Of a DNA stretch of 64,000 nt, positions 38,501 to 51,200 are shown piece by piece. Source of the DNA: Echinococcus granulosus (lineage: Eukaryota > Platyhelminthes > Cestoda > Cyclophyllidea > Taeniidae); NCBI RefSeq assembly GCF_000524195.1, contig NW_020170402.1, forward strand, positions 862,814-926,813. Reading direction: 5' to 3'. Position 1 is the first letter of the stretch. Every line of letters starts with the position of its first letter. A model generated the notes under the pieces. That model worked only from the letters and a program-made list of their open reading frames with translations. It was not told where the DNA came from and made no database searches. The position numbers and the translations under genes are program-made.

Positions 38501-41500
38501 AGTTATTAGGGAACGAAGGATACCTGCTGACAAAGTCAACACACTCAAGTTAGCAATGAAATATTTGAATAGCGCAAATATTACAAGGTCTATCGTTTGT
38601 CTGCTAAAGGCAATCGACCTCACCGTCATGGACAATCAATGCACAAGCAGTTATTCTAGAATGGAGATAGGGTCAATGACAAATCTCTCCTGGCTGTTGC
38701 CTTCCTTAGTATTAGATACTGCAGTGAATAGTGCAATTTTTAATATTCTCTCGTTTCTCTCACCATAGACTCACGAGCCTTAATTTGGATCGAACTTCGC
38801 CTGTGGTCATCTTTTTTATATTTAGGAGTAAAGCGTGACTCAGAAGGAGCTGTACTAATGTGGGCAAGGTGTCATCTATCAATGTTGTGACGGTAACGTG
38901 ATTAAGATTTTGATTAGCCAGGCAGATCACCTTAGAGCACTAAGGTCGGAATTCGTTTTAAGTTTACACACTTTGATTGTAGTTTTTACTTATCCTATAT
39001 CACTGTTGGACAAACTTATTCCAGTCTACGAGTCAGTAGATGTGTGCTGGTTTGAAGTTATCCCATTTGCTAGTAACTCAGAATTATTTTTTTCCCAAAA
39101 CAAATCATCTCCAAGTTAAACATATCTGCTAAAATCAAACATTTTTGAGAAGCGGCAGATATTACCCGGGTACGTTTTTTGCATAAATGTTGATTCTTTA
39201 CCTTACGTAAATTAACTCAGAACTGTTTTGTTAAGTATTGCATTAAAAGAACGTATTTAGCTAATGGATTTAATAAACTTATTTAAAGGGCTTAGATATC
39301 ATTATAGTCTTTAGTATTGCCTTAATGTGACATGAAGAATCACGTATGTTGCTAACACACAGAAGGATCAACAGGGTCTCAACATGGTTCCGATGACCAC
39401 GCCATAAAGTGGGGTGTAATTAGTGGAGACCCAAACATCCGTGTAGTTTAGCGTGCAGTTAAACAAAGTACCAAGCTAATGCAATCGCAATAGCTACTGT
39501 AAAATACCATTCTTCTCGAATTTCTCTCCCAAATTTGTCTTCTTAACGACACTACAGTAATAGTATCATGGTTTTTTTAACTCACATAGATGAGGCTGCT
39601 ATTATAGTGCACTTGGGAAAAAGAGCTTTCCTTAAATAACAAAATTCTTGATTAGCATTAGTTATTGCCCTTGAATGCCTACTCATGCTGTCATCCAATC
39701 CAATCGCCTTCATCATACGAAGCGGTCATTCATTGGTCAATTAACTTGTATAAAATTAAGTCTTGTTCTTTTCAGCGTGCAATACTATCAAGTATTACAA
39801 AAAATTATGTAAGTTTTTGAGCACTTTGTTTGTTTTTACACAAATAGCTACCAAGCTAAGTGCCTGCTATAACTAGTCTTTGTGTCGCGCGTGAGTCAAT
39901 AATGCATTAAATTGGGTAACTCGAAACGACCAAGGTTAAGACCTTTCTGATGCGCTCTTAACTACCCTGATTTGATGCTTTGTCTTTTATTAATTTAATA
40001 CAAACTTTCTACTTTGGTGTAATAGTTATTCTAACCAATTTATTTCTGCGCTATCACAAAAAGCGGTTGGTAGTTGTGTTGAAACTCCAAAATTTGCACA
40101 GCTCTATGCAATCACTGGTACGAGATTAGATCGAACCCTGTAGAACAAGCTCAAAACAGTAGCTAGTGGTGATTTAGGGTCTACGTTGGTGTTTTACTTA
40201 TTCCACAAGTCTTTTACTGACGGTTTGTTGCGGAAAAAAAACGAAGTAAATCCATTTACGCAGAAGAAAAAAACCTCTTCTAACTTTTTTGACAGTTTGA
40301 CTATCAGGTCTTAGTATCAACATAAAAAGGGAATAATTTTGGTTTTTAGCATTTTATTAAATTAAATTAAACCCTTTTTGAAGTTGATCTCGCTTTGTTT
40401 CTTTTTTGTGCAATCCACTAAGCCTATTGTTTTGTGGATGTGGCTAATGGCGTCATTATAAATCCGCGTCATTTCGGTGAAAATCATAGAAAAAGGTTAT
40501 TTATTTAACCAATTTGTGGGAATTTTAAGCTTGATAATATTCACGACACCACAGATAACTGAACAATAAAAACGGAAACTCAACTAAAATCGCCTCATAC
40601 TCTTGCTGCCCTTAAACTTGAATTCTGTAATCGCTCAAGGGTTATTCATGCAATCTTTTAGACCCCCGTAAAGTACTTAATGCCATATTACATGAAGTGT
40701 TTGCCTTCCAGAAGTTAAACATTTTGAACACCTTAAAGAGGTATTTGAGAGAGTGAGCGTGGTCATAAGCAAAACCATTGCCAAGCCCATTTTCATTTTT
40801 TAAGTGAAGCATCACTTACAACACTTTACTGCGCCCTTGATTCGTGACCCAATTGATAATTAACTTTGGCTTGAATATTTAATCGTCCATTCCTCCACCC
40901 ATTGGTGCCATAGGATGCCCGTCTTTTGGGAGGGATGGAGTTGATGTCTTTTAAAAAAATCATTTTTCTCATGTGGTCAACAAGCACCCGCATGATGGGA
41001 GAGTGAAAGATGATTCACAGTGATCAAATGACCTGAGTAAAAAAGGAAAATAAAATCAAACTCTTATTTATTTTTCTATATTCAGTGAGAATGTAATAAA
41101 GCAATAATCGTTTCTATTCAGCGAAAATTCTGACGACACTTCGGGTGATTTTCAATCAGGATTAGAAAGACGCAGTTAAATTGTTGGTCTCCCTCTAAAG
41201 GCAAATAGAAGTCTTTTTTACTTTATTCATTTAAGTCCCATAAGAACGTGTGGTGGCCACCCCCTCCCTGTGTAAGCCCAAGCAAAACTTTTTATAGACA
41301 TGCAAAAGGGCCTTTGGCTTGTTGACGGGAATGACATGGCCAAAACACAAAATTTATTTAACTCCAAGACTGTCAGATACTTTCTATTATTGTTTTTGCA
41401 TAAAGAGAGTTTCACGCACTTCTCCATAAATATGACAGCCTTTTGCTTGTCAATATTATAAGCAGTTTCAAGCAGTTCCATATTCTTAGATCGGTTCCGA

Positions 41501-41531
41501 TAGTTTTGTCCGTTCTTACTTTTGCCTTTAG
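35561..41531. other. Gene-poor AT-rich DNA
   Basis: No coding exon with supporting splice sites was found. The missing first exon of the peptide precursor should lie in the 3' part of this stretch. One weak candidate is an ATG at 41432 spliced at 41449 to 41532: phase fits, but the donor gtcaat is poor. Confidence 0.5.
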
Positions 41532-42946
41532 GATAAAGCAGGTATGCTTCGTTTTTGCCGCAGCTTTGGTCTTGTACTCTCAAGTTTTGAGTGCTGCTTC
41601 ACCCGCTGGAGAAGAACTTGTCTCTCTTCTCGTTTGCAGGTTAGCTAATACCATTAAAACAATTCCTTTTCTACCCATTACTTATTTTGGCCTGGTACTC
41701 TAAATTGATACCCCTTAAACGATGTCCATGACTTAGAGTTTGCTTTTTATTTTAGGACGTGTGATGGGATTTTTCCAAGATCAGCCTGTTTGGAATCCCA
41801 AGAAATCCGAAGCACCTGCTTGCAAAAAATTCTTGAAGAGGAGGAATTGTTTTCACGTAAGCTTATCCTTAATGTTGATCATGGATAGGGGTGACTTTCC
41901 GAGGGATGTTGTCAAATAATAGTGGAAGCGCCTTCCGCATGTTAACACACCTGAAATTTGATTGATTGGGATGTCAGCACACTGACTACCAACATTCTTG
42001 ATCTGTATGGATTATGAAAACTTAATAAAATTTTTGTCGTATAGCTCAAAAGGAAAAATGTGTTTGGTTTATAGAAATAATTGCTAAGTCAGATATCTTA
42101 TCAGCACTACGGGAAATGTGTCTTTTTCCCTTTTTAATCCACAGTTGAAAGGAGTACAAAACGCTGTAAGGCTATGTTTCATTTTCTTTTCCAAAAATTC
42201 TGGACAATTGCAGTTTACAAGTAGTTTTGTTATGCCTTAAGAAGGAAGAGAAAAGTTTCACTTAGCTTTGAGATAGCTACATTCCTTCGTCTGTAAGAGA
42301 AATTAAATAAGGCAAAAGAAATGTAGCAGCTTGTTTAATGAGTAAATGGGAAATAAAAATTTTGTAAGAGCATAAATTTGTCGTGTAATCCAACTTAGTT
42401 TATTGAAGACGCTAAAACACCACTTCCAGGCGAAGTTGAAGGACAAAAATATGTATTTTTTTTTATAAAAGTTCATTTTGGGCTCTGTTACGACTATTCC
42501 AATCAAATATCATCCAGATTTGGCATCAAAGTTTATTTTTTTTTGATATTTCTGGTCGTTTTGTATATTCCTAAGAGTTTCAAAAATGCGTATTCGAATA
42601 TAATTTTTTATGTAAATGTTGCGAAAGTTAATAGTCATTCCAGAGTTAACCCATTTATGAGGTTACCAGAAATTATCTAATTGGGAATACATTCTAAGCG
42701 ACGATTTTGCGGACATCGGCCGAAGTTACTATGGTTTACTATGGTTTATGGTTTTCCTCTCTTATGGATGGTGAACTTTTCGCCACACTGCGTTGCTGCA
42801 TATCCGACAAATTCTGTCACTACCACAAAGTTTTCCCAACCCTTACAACTTATAATAAATGTCGCCTTTTAGAGATTTCAAAGCGTCGGGGCTTCATTGG
42901 CAAACGTGGTGCTAGATTGCAGAAGAGGCGTGGATTCATTGGCTAA
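41532..42946 (+). CDS. Neuropeptide-like precursor with two RGFIG-amide units (5' exon missing)
   Basis: Three exons join with matching phase: 41532-41639, 41756-41856 and 42873-42946 (stop TAA). They have a clear polypyrimidine-AG acceptor and donors gttagc and gtaagc. The product is about 93 residues plus a missing start. In order: a hydrophobic signal peptide core (VCFVFAAALVLYSQVLSAA), a spacer with four cysteines (CX2C, then C, then C), an acidic helix-like stretch (KILEEEELFS), then ISKR-RGFIG-KR-GARLQ-KR-RGFIG-stop. KR pairs flank each unit. Both RGFIG copies end in Gly, the amide donor, and the last Gly is followed directly by the stop, a typical prohormone C-terminus. Expected products are RGFI-amide (or GFI-amide if trimmed after KRR) twice and GARLQ once, made in neuroendocrine cells. 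I cannot tie RGFI-amide to a named family. No in-frame ATG exists in the first exon seen, so an upstream exon supplies it. Confidence 0.75.
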
Positions 42947-43874
42947 ATCGAAGAGAGGAGTCCCACAAAATCGCAACATTTACACAATTATCCCAACTTT
43001 TGCTATTACACTTCTACTTTCTCTCTTCCCTCTCATTTCTTCCTTACCTCTGCTCCCCACCCCATTCTTTTGGCATTGGAACGGTAACATCGTGCAATAC
43101 CTGGTTTTGCAGATCGTCTTTAGTTCGAATTTATAAAAAGATAATAATAATGAATACTAAGTAAGACATCTTCCAGCCTCTAACAGCCTTGAGTACTCCC
43201 TCCAGCAGCTGCTTTCCAGAAGGATTGGCAAACTGCGTCAACAAAGATTAGCGGTTCCTTACGCATTTAGAGTAGAGGTTTTAGTGCTAGTTACTAAAGA
43301 TTGGATGGGCTTGAGATTATTCATTTATCAGATGAATGGGAAGGAAGGTTCTTCGAAATATCCAAGCCTAATCAAGGCCACGCAAGTTCAAAATTTAGCC
43401 TATGACGTCTGCCGCCTAAAAACAATTTCCTGCTTGTATAAAATAGTTTTTTTCTTTTTTTAGTCGCTCCTTTATTTTGATTTTGTGTATGCGCAGATTT
43501 GTTAGTAAATTATGTGGCTGAAGATCGCAAAAAGTGCTTTCACTTCTGCAGAGTCAGAGACTTTTATAGGGGTGTAAATTTGTTGCGAAAGTGAGAAAAT
43601 CAACTCAAAGAGATGACTGTTTATTGGGTTAACTAAGAGCTAGATGGGTTTTAAGTTATTGCTGAAAACCTTTCAGTGATTTTGACGCATTTTGCTCTAA
43701 AAGCATCTGTGTTTTGCAGTGTTTTTTAATGATCGTACTAAAATTATGCAAATGCAGAAGGTTTATTTGTGATATCTTATCTTCAATAATAAAAAAGAAT
43801 GACCCTAGGTCACCATATACAAGAAGGCTTTGCCCCACCAAAAAGAAGGTCTTTGGTGTACTAGGCTCTATATT

Positions 43875-44096
43875 TTTCTGTCCCACCTTAACCTTCATAC
43901 CCTTGAAACTAGAAGACGAATTGGACTGGGGGCTTGTTTCATTCAGTATCGGATGAACGAAGTGGAGCAGAAATCACAACTGAGCGTGTTCAGGGAGTGT
44001 TTCCTCCTCCTCGGGGTTTGACGACATCCAGCTCGTCATGACATTTGTTTGCCAACCGCTTCTAGCCCAAAAGCACATTTGGTTCCCATAAGAATC
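43875..44096 (+). repeat. Diverged dispersed repeat, copy 1
   Basis: Aligns by eye with 44751-44949 in the same orientation. Shared landmarks in order are CTTCATA-CCTT, GACRAATTGG-type text, CGGATGAA/CGGATAAA, TTTCCTCCTC and CCGCTTCTAG/CCGCCTCTAG. Identity is low (about 60 percent), so this is an old duplication or two copies of one family. Confidence 0.4.
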
Positions 44097-44750
44097 TGTA
44101 AGCTTTTTTAATTTCATCCAAAGGTGATTTTTCCAAAAGACTTGTAAAGACATGTAAAGACTTAGGATGCTCACATTAAAATTTGTGACCACCTAGTTTC
44201 TTTTACCTCAACCCTGCAATATCTTGATAATGTGAAGCCGCGACTTCAGTGACAGGATCATGAAGCAGACCACAATTCGATTTCGGCGATTTGTGGCTCT
44301 TCTTCAAGTAGTATTGGAGTGGATGGTGAGCGGATAGCCTTCATGTAAGAACATAGTTTTGGGTGGATTAAACCACTGTACTGAGATTATTTGAAGGGAT
44401 TTTTTGAAGCTCTTCCTTGATGCACAGTATTTAAACTTCGAATGATCTAACCAAAAACAATTAGTAAGGAGTTGATGGCTAAAAAATACTCAGTCAGAGA
44501 CAATATTGGTCTATTGTTTTCGTCTAATTCTGAATTCTGTGAGTTTATGCAGATCTTATAGTTAAAAGCGCAATTGTAATTCTTAAATCGTTTACGACGT
44601 GACCTTTCTGTTTCCCTCTCTGAGTCGAAACGAGTTCATGCTCCTGACTTAAGTACTTTTTAGCTATGTCTCTAGGGTATTGTACCCCCCTGTATTTAAG
44701 TAATTTTTGACTGGGATTTTATCTTGGTGTTAAAAGGTCGATGTTTCTTT

Positions 44751-44949
44751 TTTTCACCTCAGTCTTCATAGCCTTAAATCAAGCAGACAAGTTGGGTCAG
44801 GACATCCTTTATTTGGTAGCGGATAAATAGTAGAGTACAGATGTCACAGCGCATTTCCTCCTCGAAGGCCGATGGTGTTCGATCTGTCTGGAGGTTCACA
44901 TTTTTGACCGCCTCTAGCTTGACAGACATGCAAACTAACATGCATTAGG
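44751..44949 (+). repeat. Diverged dispersed repeat, copy 2
   Basis: Partner of 43875-44096, about 0.9 kb away in the same orientation. No coding content. Confidence 0.4.
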
Positions 44950-45186
44950 TCAACTTTTTGATCAGTGTATAGTCCTCATCTTTAAAATAGTAGGTGCTTT
45001 AAATTTACTGAGCTTTAAACATTTCATTTCTAAATTTATTTTAAATTTTGGCTTAATATATTTAGTTCATCCCAAGAATTAAATGCTTAGTAGAAAAAAG
45101 AGACTACTGTGTAATGAACTGTTAATTTTCTGTGAAACGGTCTTTTACGAATTTTGCATAATTTAAGGGTGCATACACTTCAAAAA

Positions 45187-45286
45187 NNNNNNNNNNNNNN
45201 NNNNNNNNNNNNNNNNNNNNNNNNNNNNNNNNNNNNNNNNNNNNNNNNNNNNNNNNNNNNNNNNNNNNNNNNNNNNNNNNNNNNNN
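45187..45286. other. Assembly gap (100 N)
   Basis: Exactly 100 N, a placeholder gap of unknown true length. Confidence 0.98.
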
Positions 45287-48200
45287 ATCATTTTATGAAT
45301 ATCAGCCAGAAGACCCAGTTGGATAGGAATAATCAGTTGAGTAAGTATTAGGACGTTAAGCGAATGAATGAATTAAGAGGAAAAGAGCGGAAAAGTTGGC
45401 CAATGTGCTGGTGCGCTGGTGAGAGGGTGGGAGGTGTTTAAATGTGATAATTCTGTGGTAAGAATCTAAATCTTAAAAATCCACTCATTCAGCAGAGCAG
45501 AGAGTTTATGATAATTTTGCAAATTTCTGCTTCTTGTCCCATCGCAAAAGGTGGTTTTTGCGTGTGAAGCGTAACGTTTCTGTCATTAAACAGGAAGCAG
45601 TGATACCGGAAGCCCTTTCTCCTTTTTTTAAACTCAGCCACGGTACAAAACCATTGAGTAACTACAATTCTATGCTAAAATATAGTATTTTATTATTTAT
45701 CTGCTTGTTTAGACTCGTTAGCTGTATTTTCTTCTTGCACTAATGAAAGGTTTCCACTTTACTTATAATATTTGACCTAACTAAAGTTAATAAAGTAGAT
45801 CTTAAAGCTTGTCCTTGAAAACCGAGGTTCCTTTTTAGGGGCCTGGAAAGCCACAATTATGAATTGGATCCCATGACACTGTGGCAATGATCAAAACCGC
45901 ATAGTCTGAGGAGACAGTGAAATTTCATGTGGATAAAAGTAAATACATATTACGGTAAAGCCTTAGCCTTTACTTGAGTCTTGTTTAGGGCTCTACTCGG
46001 CACCACTCTTTCTCCTCGACCGTAAGGAGTCGACCCTTTATATTGTAAACAACCGCGAACTGCAAACAAAAGTGAAAATTAATTTCAGCTAAGATAGATT
46101 GTGCTTCATGTTCCATTCGTGAGTGGAATTAGGGAGTGTCGCTTCCTCTACGCTAATAGCTCCCCGTAGGAATATGTACCAAACAGACGGTATCATTAAC
46201 CAAGTGGTTTATAATCCATAGCTCTCTTTTCGGTGGGTCTTCGCAAATCCGGTCAGCCTTGGTAAATACCCACTTTGTGTGCCGTTTAGGAGAGGTAACG
46301 AGTTAACGAAATCCGGACCTTTGGTAATGTGGATCGGAATAGCTCAACGTTCTCACAAATATAGCTCCCCGAGATATCTTTGTGAATGCGTTAAGGCATG
46401 CAACATTGTAAGGTTCTTTATTCACGTACAAAAGGAGTAGGGCACTGTAAGCATAAACGAATAGCTAATAAAAAAAATGCCATTAAAACAACTCTCGTTC
46501 CGTACCACTACAATTCGAAATTCCAGTATACAAAAAGTATTTATCCAGTTGATGTAAGCGCCTTTAGTGTAGATCAATTCTTCACATTTTCTAGCCTAAC
46601 TAACGCAAAGGTTTATTAACTTCTTTCAGAAATGGCCCTCGTTGCTGTATTTTTAGTCAAACAGTGCTCTTCATTTACACTATTTCCATGATCTTATATG
46701 AAAAACCAGTGCCTGTTGGATCAGTGACATCTGCGTGCACTTACGTCTTCGTTTGTGGACGAAGCTCGGTAGATGATGTGTCCAGTCACCCGAATCTTTT
46801 CTCTACCGAAATCAAACATTCAGTTCAAATCAGACCACAAACCGCTTAGTCCTAATTAGTGAATGAGACTAATTGCATTGAGTAGTTTGATTTGTGGAGC
46901 AGGATAGGTGATTTGACATTTCATTTGAAGAAGGGTTGGTCCACTTTTAATTACCCCCTGTTTGGTGTTGCTCTGGTATAAGTGTTGAGGTGATATAAAT
47001 TTAACCTAATTTAGCATGAGTGGGTCGGATTAATGGCCACCACGGGACTGTTTGACCTGATTATACATAATGGCCCCTGGTGTATGAAATTTAATAGCCG
47101 AAATGCGCATTTAGCAAACCCACCACTGATTCGAGTTTTTGTAGTGGCCGAAATTTTACTAATCACATCGACTTAAGCACTATGTGAGAGAATTTAACCT
47201 TTTTAACTCGCACTAGTCTAATGTACAACTGTTATTCGACTTGGACAATGAATCGGAGTTTCTGGGCTAACGCAACAATTTCATTTGTTTAATCCTGCTA
47301 ACTGTTCTAAATATCTATTTGCTTTTCAAAAATGTTTGCCAGTTTCAAACACTTCGCGCTTTCTTCCTTTGTTGTGCATCCTCATCTACTGAAAAGCAAG
47401 CTTTCTTTCCTTTAAACAGCCATCGCTCTACTATTTACGTGAACGTTACACAAAATGGGTGATGCCTTCCTTCGTAAGGTATAAAGTAATAAAGTTGCTT
47501 ATTCTCGTTTCTCTGATTTGTTGAAAGCTCAACACGCTTTTATTCGCTGTTTAATGTACATTAGAGAGTTATTTAGAGTGGTTTTACTGTGAAAAGTTAA
47601 ACATGCCTGGACTTAAAATCACTACATTTTTCCTTTCCAGCTTTATTGCAATAGTTGCGTCAGCGTCTGCCATAGTTGATCCTGCTTTGTACTGTTGAAG
47701 AATATAAAACACTGGAAAGTATAAAATTATGTTTTATATGTCATCCAGCAGAATCAATCCTGTCTCATCACCCTTCGGATTATCCAGGGCTTCTTACTAT
47801 GTTTTCCAGAAATTTACTATGACGAATAACAGCTCCAAAACACTAAAGTGTATTATAAAGTTGTTAAAAATTTGACGGTAAAAAGTAGGCGCCTTAATTG
47901 TAGTCTCTCCATAAATTCAACTAATTGGTACAAATTTACTCATATCATTTGCATTATTCACCGTCTTTACAGTTTGAAAAGCACATAAACATCGAAAATA
48001 TGGGTTAAAAAATATATAAATTGTATTGCAACTCATAGCGATACTATGAGTAGCAACAATTATCTTGTTATTTACAATGTTGTTATAAGTAGCAGTACCC
48101 CTTATAATCGACACGCAATATGTTGAATGTTTGCTTAATATTTCGGTTCGGTGAAGGAGTCACTTGGAAGCCCCACCATTGCACCTCTACAGGATGGGCT

Positions 48201-51200
48201 AGCCTTCGAGCCTTGCCAGTAGTGCCAATTCCTTCCGTGGTTTGACAATGCAGGTTTTACCCGCGTATTGTGTCATTCTTCGTCTTCTGGAAGGTCTCGG
48301 AGCGTTGTAGTGGTGGTAGCGGAAAGCAAACCTGATTCTAAAAGCATCTATCCTGTTTTTACAGCTGGGTGGTAAAACGGCCGGGCGGAAGAAGTGCATA
48401 TGCTGCGGATGTCAGAATCGGCGACGACCCCTGAAGAAGGGCTAAAAATGATGTCTACCTTCAGCAACTACTCCATTTACGTGGTCCGCAGGAAAGACAT
48501 TAACAACTGAGGCAACACCAGCCGTGAAGCACCTAAAAAGTTTGTTACGTAGCTGTTACCTTTCCTGTATTATGATACCAATTATGTGAATTCGCAATAC
48601 CTTATCCACTTTTAATGGCTGAATAGAATCCAGGTAGATATGAATGGGCAGCCATGAGGTAATAAAGTGGCAAGGAGGAATAGGTGTAAATACTTACCTC
48701 CACGTGACTTTTAAATCTCTTCGTTTGCTACTTGACTTTACTTTAAGCCCAATGTTCCAATGATTAGCTATGAACACGGGTGATGGCCAGCACATTCTTT
48801 CCTCCCTTAATAGTTCTCATAAGGAAACAATAATCTCCTGATCTAGTAGAATTGTAAAGAAGGTCAGTGACGTTACCGTCAGATGTACGTAGATTCGATT
48901 AGCTGACCTTTTTTGTGGATGTTTCCCTCATGACACCGAGTACCTTGTGATGGCTAACTCGGGGCTATGCAACGCTTTGGCTGCTTTTTAACTCCCGATT
49001 TTGGTAAAGAGACCATTGCGAGGTTCCACAATTGTAATCTCGCTGGGTGGACTGGCCTTTTGGCCGTACCCGTAGCCTTAATCCCTTCTGTACGTCGACG
49101 ATGCATATTTTGCCCGAGTAGTATATCTTCTTTCGTCTTTAGGGAAACCTCGAAGAGCTGTATAATTTTGATAGGTCCAATTTTTTATGGTAACTAAACC
49201 AGGCATTTTGGTAAAGGCAAAGAATAACTTTATAATTTGTTGAACAATTGATGAAACTCTTAGGAAATTTTTGAGGACTTAAAGTCCACTGGTAATAACT
49301 CGATTAAATGTAAGGGTTGGGCTTCCGCTGAGGACAATCTCTTCTATAATTATTTCACTCTGTGGTTTAAAGCCTTATCTTGTTGTAATCAGCTTTGAAC
49401 ACTTGTTGTGCATCCAGTTTCACTATTTTACATCAAGAGTAGGATTTTTCAATTTGGACTCTGGAATTGTCAGCTTTTGCATCTTTAATCTCATCTAGGT
49501 AATATTACTTTGATATCGTCGTAAAAGTGGCTAATGCATTATTTACTTAAAGAAATTTTTGCTGTTATTTGACGACTACACTTTAAGATGGAAGTAGTTG
49601 TTGAACCGTAAAATCGTTTGTCTTCGTTCTACCTTTAAGGATTTTTATCTTCGTGACCATATTTTTCAGGCACCTTCCAAGGCCAGCTCTGACTCTTCCA
49701 TCCTCGTACTTCTTGTAGCATTTCCGTTCTTGCAATAAAGGGTTTTTTTTAAAAACAGGAGGTTCGACTAAGGTCTTCGCATAGGGCCTTGTGGATTGTT
49801 TAAAATACACTACCTGTTTGAAATTTTTATTGCTGCCCAATCCATGAATTTTGAGCAATAGAGCGGCTTAGCCAAAGCAATTACTTGAAGGTTGGTTGCA
49901 GGCGTAGTTTAATTGACCTCCCACAAAATATACCGAAAAATGAATGAATGTTGACAAAGACAAGAAACGCGTTAAGTTGTTTGCATTTAAGACTAAAAAC
50001 AAAGCATAGAAACACGAATGCAACATGCCTCGGTGCCAATACCGGTACTTCTCGAAAGCCACGACCATGATCTTAGCCATATAAATGTCGCAAAAATATT
50101 CTCTGGTCTCGCTACTTCGGCTCCTCTTTTAGTCCTGCTAAGGCATATTTATGGAGGAGGACTGTGATCGTGAAATTTTTCATGGCTCTACTTCATCATG
50201 AAACCAACTAGCCCTTCGCCTTATAATAAATGCGCTACTGAAGGAGTGTTTTTGTGGATGTGAAGGCTTATAGTATAGTGCTGTTCTGCACTATTTTGCT
50301 GTGGCTTCCTGTATAGACTGTCGCCTAGTATTTGTTTTAACATTCGTTCTATTCATTGGTCTGTTTCACTACTGTAGGTAAAATGACATTATCTTGCTTC
50401 GCTATCTAATGCATCATTTTTCCTATTTTTAGCGTTGAAATATGATATTCTAACGAAAAAAGATTTATTATTTGGGTAAGGAGGGCTGGGATCGGCAAAA
50501 GGGATCGGAAACCTAAGCTGCCAGAGCAGTGATAGAGTCTTTGGAGCGGCTCTGCTCGCGGTTAATCTTCTCCGATAGTACCGAGTCCCTTTACGACTTT
50601 TAATTAGTCGTGAGATGGAATAGGCAATAGGATCGAAATTTAAAATCTTTGAAGGGTCTTACTTGCTTGCAGTAGTGCATGCTCCTGGGCTGCTTGGGAG
50701 TCCTGAATAGTGCATCCACTTTAGAGTCATTTCGACCAAGGTCATCTCCAAAGAACTAGTAGATACCCCACTTCAGGGGAACGATTCATAGGGCTAAAAA
50801 GTCATAGGCACAGATAGGTGGCCATGCTACAAAGGCAGCAATAAACTTGCAGAGACTGATGAGCCTGTAGAGGGGGTTCACTGCAGTGCATTCTTAACGA
50901 ATTACTCCCATCTTTTATTCAATTAAAACAGGTTGTGACGCCATTGTACTCAGAATATGGGTTCTTCTATAAGAACTTTCTTCCAGGCTTGTAGATATAA
51001 CACATCTTTTCTATTTGACTAGTGAGCAGAAAGTTTGCTGTGTAGATGAAATTACATTGCAATAGCCTACCTGCTTGTGTATGTAGATTGCATCAGACGC
51101 TACCAATCCCAGAGCAAGCTACTAATGCTACTAAGATGTGCACATCCATTCTCGTTCTTATCCCAACCTTTTATTTTTGTTGCGTAAAAGAACATTGTGC

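Larger units (their letters stand above)
42947..45186. other. Downstream flank and gene-poor DNA
   Basis: The first ~200 bases are probably the 3' UTR of the peptide precursor (pyrimidine-rich, ending in an AT-rich TAATAATAATGAAT stretch). The rest has no supported gene and contains the pair of diverged repeats at 43875 and 44751. Confidence 0.5.

Noticed and set aside
41227..41583. 118-codon minus-strand open frame
   Set aside because: It is antisense to the signal-peptide exon and its intron, has no recognisable domain, and the plus-strand splice phases explain the region better.
48199..48450. GC-richer patch with basic frame on minus and Cys/Arg-rich frame on plus
   Set aside because: Acceptor-like sites exist on both strands, but the frames conflict and no product is recognisable.
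49583..50080. Two minus-strand frames of 91 and 70 codons
   Set aside because: The 91-codon one lacks an ATG start; neither shows a known motif or exon structure.
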